Positions 58,000 through 64,000 of a stretch of DNA of 64,000 nt are shown piece by piece. The first letter of the stretch is position 1, and every line of letters starts with the position of its first letter. The stretch is from Pleurodeles waltl (taxonomy: Eukaryota; Chordata; Amphibia; Caudata; Salamandridae), in NCBI RefSeq assembly GCF_031143425.1, contig NC_090437.1, positions 1,176,424,863 to 1,176,488,862 on the forward strand, written 5' to 3'. The notes beneath the pieces were generated by a model. The model searched no databases. It was not told where the DNA came from and saw nothing but the letters and a program-made list of their open reading frames with translations. The position numbers and the translations under genes were made by a program.

Positions 58000-60400
58000 G
58001 GTTGAAGCCTTGGCATCTGCTCCTCCTGGATGTCCACATTTGCGGGGGGTTCTTCAGCTACAGAGGCTGGGGTGTCTGAGGCATGTCCTTCCCATTGCAG
58101 AGCCTCCGTTCCACTGGCTGCCATAGATGTAGAATGGGCTGATGTCACATGGCCCATGGAAAGGGGTCTGCTGTTGAGAACATAACCTACTCAGGGTGGT
58201 ATTAATGTCTCTGAGCACCCCTGTTAGGGATGCCATGTTGGAATTGTGGGCCTCACACTTTTACATGACTTCCTGGTGGTTGTCCCTCTGCTGCTGCTTG
58301 ATCTCCCCCATCATAGCAAGTACCTGGCCCATCACGCCTTGGGACTTTTGGTAGGCTCCCAAAACTTGGGAGATGGGATCCTGGCCAGTTGTATCACCAA
58401 CAGCCTCAATCCGCTGGCACACACCATCCCTCCCATGCACCCTACCCCCATGTGCCTGTACCTTTGGCACAGTTTGCCCACCCCCACTGGTGCCAATTCC
58501 TTCATTGTCTGGGTTCTCTAGTAATGACCCTGGTACCTATACTGGGGGGCACATGATGGTATTAACTGTCCTTGGGACACAGGTTTGGGGGCCAATGGTT
58601 GCCAGGAATGGTGAAGCAACAGGGCTGGGAGGAGTCGATGTGGGCAGGGTGAGGCTGACAATTGTAGACTGACTTGGTATCCCAGATGGGCCAGAGTCGT
58701 CTTCATTTTCCTCACATCCAGGTGTCTGCGGGTGTGCGACTATGACTGGGATGGATGTCTGAGGGTCTGCTAGGGTAGCATAGGTGTGGTGGCTGGATCT
58801 GTGAATGTTGGTGTGAAGTCTGCAGGTGTGCCAGGTGTTGTGTCTGTGATGCTGGTGGTGGTTGTGTCAGGGCAGGTCGTGACTGTTGCCCTGTCTGCAG
58901 GTGGATGTTGTCTGTGTGTGTGCCGGTGTTGAGTCTTGTGGTGCTTATGTTTGTCTGAGCTACCCTTGGATGTTGAGGTGGATGCATGCCTGTCTGTTTG
59001 TGTGATTTGGCTGGGTCGGGGAAGGGGGGATTGGACTGGGAAGAGGAAGGTGTAATGGGAACGGTAGACAAAGGGTGTCTGGCTGATATCAGTGTGAAGG
59101 CCAGAGCCTGGGGGTGATAGCCTGAGGGCTTCATCCAGGGGGTAAGTGTCTGACTCAGGTGTCCGCTCCCTGTCACAGTGGGAACGTGACCTGTTCAAGA
59201 AGTGGAACAAACATTACAGGTTGTATGTAACAGGCGTTATCAAACTTTGACTGGTAGATGTGCTTTGAGCCATGTACAGAAATCCCTAGCTTGATTCACT
59301 GATATGACAGTGACATCTGCTTTCAAATCTGTGGTACAGCTATATTTGGGATACAGGGAATTCTTATAACATACACCTTGCTACAGGGCACCAGATTAGC
59401 TTGTCTTCTGAGTAGCTATATATTGTCCATGTCATCTCCCAGTTAGCAGTAGTTCAGTATTGAGTCACCAGCTGCAGATGGTGAAGTGGGTACTGACCTG
59501 CACATCATCTTAGGGCTAACCATTCTACCTGGCCATATATATCAGGTTACACCTAGTACAGCATACTGCAGATATGTGTTTTCCCCCAGGTGAGTAGCTT
59601 TCAGTGGATGATGAGAGGTAAAAGGGCCGTTATAGCATGGGACACAGCTGTTGCTGTGTGCTTGTGGTATTGTACTGGCAGATGCCCTAGAGTGTACAAT
59701 TGTGGATCATTCAGGTTGGTTTAGCCGATTGTGTAGTTGACATGCAAGGCTATTTTAATTATGGTACACTGTTTAGGTTTTCTTAATGGTAGGACAGTGC
59801 CTGCTGGGAGTGGTAGTGTTGTCAGTCCCTGTACTACCCACCCCATACACACTGTGCCCCCCAGTGAGTTTAGTTGACATGTGATATGCCAGAGAGGGGT
59901 ATTTGGACAGTTGGACACGGGGTGGTGAGTGTGATGGCTGCTAAGATGTCAAAAGGTGATCAGTGAGGAGGCAAGATAGAACTTTAGGGTGACATTTTCA
60001 GTGTTGTGAATTACCCAACTCCAGTTCCCCAGGTGTTCCTGTCAAGCCCTCAGGATGCAGGATGTCCAAGACCTTCTCCTCCCATGATGTGAAAGTTGGG
60101 GGAGGAGGTGGAGGCCCACTGCCAGTGTTGCAGACCGCCAGCTGGTGCCAGGCGGCCATGGAATGTACCTTCCCCCTGAGGTCATTCCACCTCTTTCTGA
60201 TGCCCTCCCTTGTGCATGGATAGCTGTCTACAGCATTTAGCCTTTTCAACTATATTTTGCCACATCTCAATTTTCCTGGCAATAGAGGTTTGTTAGACTT
60301 GTGCTCCCAATAGGTGTGGCTCTACTCTGATGATTTCATCCACCATGACCCTCAACTCATCAACTGTGAAGCAGGGATGTTTTTGTGGACATGTGGTAGT
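58000..60400 (-). pseudogene. Harbinger 2 gene C: second Myb/SANT-like protein
   Basis: The first part (60,400-60,005) reads FTVDELRVMVDEIIRVEPHL, a stop, IARKIEMWQNIVEK, a 1-nt shift, then REGIRKRWNDLRGKV and a Pro run, FTSWEEKVLDILHPEGLTG; this is a Myb/SANT-like domain. A possible intron runs from GTAATT near 60,008 to an acceptor TTGAACAG near 59,190. The next part (59,190-58,720) contains a segment nearly identical to exon 3 of gene A. The C-terminal region (58,500-58,150) has GQDPISQVLGAYQKSQGVMG and MMGEIKQQQRDNHQEVM then LTGVLRDINTTLSRL, a likely coiled coil. Stops are numerous. Confidence 0.6.
58720..59110 (-). repeat. Segment duplicated from gene A exon 3
   Basis: About 390 bp match 51,290-51,680 closely, in the same orientation. 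Shared strings include GCTACCCTTGGATGTTGAGG, CTGCAGGTGGATGTTGT and GGATGTCTGAGGGTCTGCT. At 51,290-51,680 the sequence is part of gene A exon 3; here it lies within gene C. Confidence 0.75.
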
Positions 60401-61036
60401 GGTGGATAACTCGATAAGGAAAAGAAAAGGGTGATGAGGTGTGGATGCTATGTTGTGGGTGGGTAACGGTTGGTTTTTGATGTGTAGGGCACTAATTTGT
60501 GTGTTGGGTGTGTTGTGCAGGTGTGGTATGAGTAGTTTCGAAGTGTGGAAGTGTGCCTATAATATGGTTCTTTATTTATATTTGTGACCTCTATCCTGTT
60601 CTGTGTGGCGTTCTGGTTGCAAAGGATTGTGGCGTGTGAAGGGATGTGTTTTATAGTGCAGTTTGTAGGTATGTCGTGTTTGTGGATGTGTGTCAGCTGT
60701 GTGGAATTTGAACTATCTGATGTGGTGTAGTGTATTACTGTGTAGACCGCCGCGGTTGGCACCGCCATTGGTTTACTGCCATAGGAGAACCACTATTCTG
60801 TTTTGGGGGACGTGAATGGTCCGGAGGATTTTTGACAGGCTGGCAGTGCTGGTGGTGGAACCACCTCTGTCCAGTCCTCCTGAATCCTGGCAGTGTTGGA
60901 ATTTTGACTGCATTTCGGCAGTCCTGCCTGTTTAACTCATAATACGGCGGTCTGTATGACTGCCAACATGGCGGTCTTTTGGAGGCCGTCACCGTGGCGG
61001 TCTTACCGTCAGACCATCAAACTCGTAATGAGGCCC

Positions 61037-61300
61037 CCAGACCTCTAATGGACCGTTTTGAAGACACTTCAGTTGGCAGACACTGACCCCGGGCCAAATT
61101 CCAGATACCTTGGTGGAATGTTTATGGAGGGACCCTGGCACAGGAAGCCAAAACAAACAACACAGTGGAAGGATGGAATATTGCCTTGCAATCCACACTA
61201 GAGAGAGCTCAACCTGCATTATACAGATTTTTTGAAGCATTGCAAAAATGAATGAAACTACCAAGAACTGTGAATGGAACTATCTGTTACCCAAATTGGC
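61037..61300 (+). pseudogene. FLYWCH/MULE-type transposase, C-terminal part
   Basis: Beginning at the base after the Harbinger 2 end, the frame reads RPLMDRFEDTSVGRH, a stop, then FQIPWWNVYGGTLAQEAKTN, NNTVEGWNIALQSTLE and LYRFFEALQK. The motif T-N-N-x-V-E-G-W and the preceding WNVY are hallmarks of the C-terminal region of MULE/FLYWCH-type transposases. It completes the gene whose N-terminal part ends at 35,940. One stop follows DTSVGRH and another follows FEALQK. Confidence 0.75.
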
Positions 61301-61687
61301 CCTAATATTAATAAACAAACTAAAAATAAATGGGCGACATGTTAAAATGTAAAATCAAAAACTTCAGAAACAACAAAGGACTAGACTAATTAGAAAAAGT
61401 AGATACATGTTAACCTACCAAAAACCTCAAAAACAACAATATACTCCAACATAGCAAACCAAATATATATTTAAGATGTAATATAAATATTTTATTACAT
61501 CTGTAAAAACACTATATAGATAATATATATATCTATACATATATATATATATATATATGCACATTTATATATATATATAAAATACTAAACAACTCACCAA
61601 CTTAAAAACATACTTAATCCATCACATCAAATAAAATCCAACACATAATGCAAACAATAGCACATAGTATTTACATAAACAATAGAA
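61301..61687. other. AT-rich sequence with TA microsatellite
   Basis: No coding signal. A (TA)n-rich run lies at about 61,520-61,580. Confidence 0.6.
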
Positions 61688-62569
61688 GCCCATATTTATA
61701 CTCTGTTTGCGCCGGATTTGCGTAATTTTTTTTATGCAAATCCGACGCAAACTTAACTCCATATTTATATTTTGGCGCTAGACATGTCTAGCGCCAAAAT
61801 ATTGGAGTTAAAGTCATTTTTTGCCTGCAGAAAACTACCTTGCATCAATGAAATACAAGGTAGGCGTTCCCTGGCAATAAATGACTCTAAGGCCTCGGCG
61901 CCTTCATTAACCTCCCATGCAAAAAACACAGACGGGAGGGAGGTGATCCTAAATAATGGTGCTAAGCTGGCTTAGTGCCATTATTTAACACCTGGGTCAG
62001 GGCAGGCATTAGGGGACCTGTGGGCCTATTTCCATGGTGGAACACCATGGAATAAGCCAACAGGTGCCCTCATCAAGCCCCAGGAACACCCCCACCCACA
62101 CCAAAGTGACAAAGGTGGATGGGGATCCCGATCCCAGGTAAGTAGAAGTAAGTATTTATTTTTTAAAGTGCCATAAGGGGGCCTAACTTGGGCCCCACTA
62201 CATGGCACTGTGCCCAATGGACATGCTCTGGGGACTTATGTCCTCTGGGCATAGCCATTGGGCTGGGGAACATGACTCCTCTGTTTACTTAGACAGGAGT
62301 CATGTCCATGGGGGTTGTGCGTCTAACAATAGTGCAAGTCAGGTAAGAGTCCTTATTTTGACTCTAACCTGACTAGTGCCATTCTTTCACGCATAATCTC
62401 CAGTTTTCCCCACGCCTCCCCTACCCAGTTAGCGTCATGTATTTTGATGCTAACTGGGCCTTAAATATGGCACCCGGTTGGCGTCCTGGAATGGCGCTAG
62501 CCGGCGATATACTTTTTGACGCAAACCTGCGCTAACACAGGTTTGTGTCAAAAAGTATAAATATGGGGC
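61688..62569 (-). mobile_element. Palindromic-ended MITE, family A, copy 2 (inverted)
   Basis: The ends are GCCCATATTTATACTCTGTT and AAAAGTATAAATATGGGGC. It matches the copy at 6,788-7,697 in reverse: the GGCGCTAGACATGTCTAGCG block pairs with the GGTGCTAGAC..GTCTAGCGCC block there, and ACCATGGAATAAGCC with GGCTTATTCCATGGT. The hairpin near the right end (CCTGCGCTAACACAGG) corresponds to that at the left end of copy 1. Non-coding. Confidence 0.75.
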
Positions 62570-62616
62570 ACAATGTCACTTTTCCCAACCACAACAAAAA
62601 AGTAATATAAAACTTA

Positions 62617-63194
62617 GGGCCCAATTACGAGTAAGGCAGTCCTATGACCGCCATACCTGCGGTGGCAGTCCGACTGCTGCATCCTTGGTGGTCTGATCGC
62701 CAGATTATGATGCTGGCAATCGGACCGCCACAAGACCGCTCCCACCACCGTGTCGCGTTGGTGGTGGGGAAAGCCGTGGTCAAGCCTGACAGTGCTGATG
62801 TCGGTACCGCCGTGCTGATCAGGACTTGCCTTTCTGCCGGCCTTTTCATGGTGGGGACACTGCCCTAAAAAGGCTGGCGGAAAGGCAGAGGCGGGACAAC
62901 AGGTGTACCTTACACCGCCCATGCCCATGTCATGGACAGTATAGGGGCCTCCCTGTCAGCACAGTTGGAATGCACACTGTCTGCAATGACAACAGTGCAC
63001 ATTCTGAATGTGCTGGTGGTGTAGACAGTGCAGCAGCATTTGCCTCGGCTCTCCCAATGCTGCTGCACTGTTTCCGCCATCTGGACCAACAGGAACATCA
63101 TACTACAGTAGTGGGGAGGCCGCCGGCTTAGCCGTCTCCTCCCCACTGCTGTATTGGCGGTCTGGCAGTTAGACCATCAAGTTCCTATTTGGGC
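62617..63194 (+). mobile_element. Harbinger-TIR MITE, 578 bp
   Basis: It starts GGGCCCAATTACGAGTAAGG and ends with CATCAAGTTCCTATTTGGGC, the inverted end in diverged form. CTTA occurs at both sides (62,613-62,616 and 63,196-63,199), so a TTA-type duplication is plausible. The interior resembles the MITE split at 10,147-10,679. The open frames inside on both strands are not genes. Confidence 0.75.
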
Positions 63195-63688
63195 ACTTAC
63201 TGTAGCTGATCTCTCACCAAATCCAGGTAACAAAAAATTGGAATCCACCAAAAAACAGGGGAAAACTAGTACAAAAAGCCCAAAATAATGCAAAAGTATT
63301 AACAATCCAATCAAAATCCCTCAAAGCAATCCAAAGTCTGTAGGTTCCTTAAAAAAAAAAAACTGCTCCAGGAAACCCTAAAAAATAAAATCTAGTTAAA
63401 AACAATTAGTTTATAGTAAACCAAAAACAGATTTCCTTAAAACACATGTAAATTCCAACTTCCCATTGCAATCATTCGTAGAATAAAAACCTGTAAAAGA
63501 AAATGTATACACCCACCCATACAATAGATTACAGCTCCAAATATATACATACGTAATATTCTTCATAACATAATTAACATCAAATTTTGTAAATAACGTA
63601 ATCATACATTAATAATGTGTTTTAAAAAGTGGCATAGTAACATAGTGCAAAACACTAACAAAAACCCATCTAAACATACCAAATACTC
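63195..63688. other. No gene seen; AT-rich
   Basis: AT-rich sequence with an A-run at 63,351-63,361; no coding signal or repeat borders recognised. Confidence 0.5.
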
Positions 63689-63692
63689 TTAA

Positions 63693-64000
63693 CCCCTTAG
63701 CTGCTGGGTGCCCCCCCCTTGCTGAGCCCTTTTTTGGCTATTTGGGTTAGCTCACACTTAGGCGTTCATAACGTATTGTCCACATAAGCTATCCATGCCA
63801 AACTTGCATCCTTTTTTTCCAACATCCTAGGGATTCTAAAGGTATCCAGAGTGTGTGGGTTCCCCTGGAGGAGACCGAGAAATTAGCCAAAATACAGCTA
63901 AAATTTTGTTTTTTTCAGAAAAATAGGAGAAAAGGGCTGCAGAAGAAAGCATAAGATTTTTCCTCTGAGAAAGGCATCAACAAAAGGTTTATGGTGCAAA
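63693..64000 (+). mobile_element. Possible piggyBac-type element end, runs off the window
   Basis: TTAA at 63,689-63,692 is followed by CCCCTTAGCTGCTGGG, which resembles piggyBac-type ends (TTAA target, then CCC-rich inverted repeat). The other end lies beyond the window, so this cannot be confirmed here. No coding content is visible. Confidence 0.35.

Larger units (their letters stand above)
49549..61036 (+). mobile_element. Harbinger element 2, three-gene type, 11.5 kb
   Basis: The left end is GGGCCTCATTATGGGTTTGG; the right end reads CATCAAACTCGTAATGAGGC followed by CC. It contains gene A (-, 54,904-50,714), a transposase (+, 55,559-56,594) and gene C (-, 60,400-58,000) in the same order and orientation as element 1. 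TTA precedes the left end, but no matching TTA follows the right end. Protein identity to element 1 is roughly half in the transposase core, so they are diverged copies and not a recent duplication. Confidence 0.75.

Noticed and set aside
1..64000. CRISPR array, bacterial operon, tRNA or rRNA genes
   Set aside because: No regularly spaced repeats, no ribosome-binding-site-led gene series and no structured RNA gene was seen; the content is eukaryotic transposon sequence.

Overview
The window looks like intergenic DNA from a very large vertebrate genome, most probably a salamander (newt-type). That assignment is inferred from the repeat mix: DIRS, Gmr1-like Gypsy with long LTRs, L1, L2, many PIF/Harbinger elements and their MITEs, all nested in each other. 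I found no host gene, tRNA, rRNA or CRISPR array. Nearly every long reading frame belongs to a transposable element, and most are broken by stops, frameshifts or insertions.

Layout. 1-~5.04 kb: a DIRS1-like tyrosine-recombinase retrotransposon (+), decayed. 6.8-7.7 kb: a ~0.9 kb palindromic MITE that recurs inverted at 61.7-62.6 kb. 9.26-33.1 kb: a Russian-doll nest. Its apparent order from outside in is: an LTR-like sequence, split by a Harbinger-TIR MITE, split at GGCGG by a minus-strand Gmr1-like Gypsy element. That Gypsy element is itself split by a solo LTR carrying an L2, by an inverted relative (+) inside its integrase, by a 7.6 kb L1 (-) with a 14-bp target-site duplication, and by a 509-bp MITE with TAA duplications. 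33.1-33.7 kb: the 3' end of another L1-type LINE (+).

34.9-61.3 kb: a FLYWCH/MULE-type transposase pseudogene (+) that appears to be cut into three pieces by two large Harbinger elements in the same orientation (35,941-49,400 and 49,549-61,036). The 148-bp spacer between them seems to be part of the broken gene. Each Harbinger copy has a plus-strand HARBI1-like transposase and two separate minus-strand genes that resemble Myb/SANT DNA-binding proteins. The leftmost of these has three exons with splice signals and a long Thr/Pro-rich last exon. Published Harbinger elements usually have a transposase plus one Myb-like partner, so this three-gene layout is the most interesting system here.

61.7-64 kb: the inverted MITE copy, a second Harbinger-TIR MITE, and the start of a possible piggyBac-type element with a TTAA target running off the window.

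How the parts relate: four elements (two large Harbingers and two MITEs) share the end consensus GGGCCTNATTACGAGTTTGG, so the large copies probably represent the kind of element that could mobilise the small ones. All visible transposases and reverse transcriptases carry at least one disabling lesion, so the window reads as a layered record of past transposition and not as an active locus.
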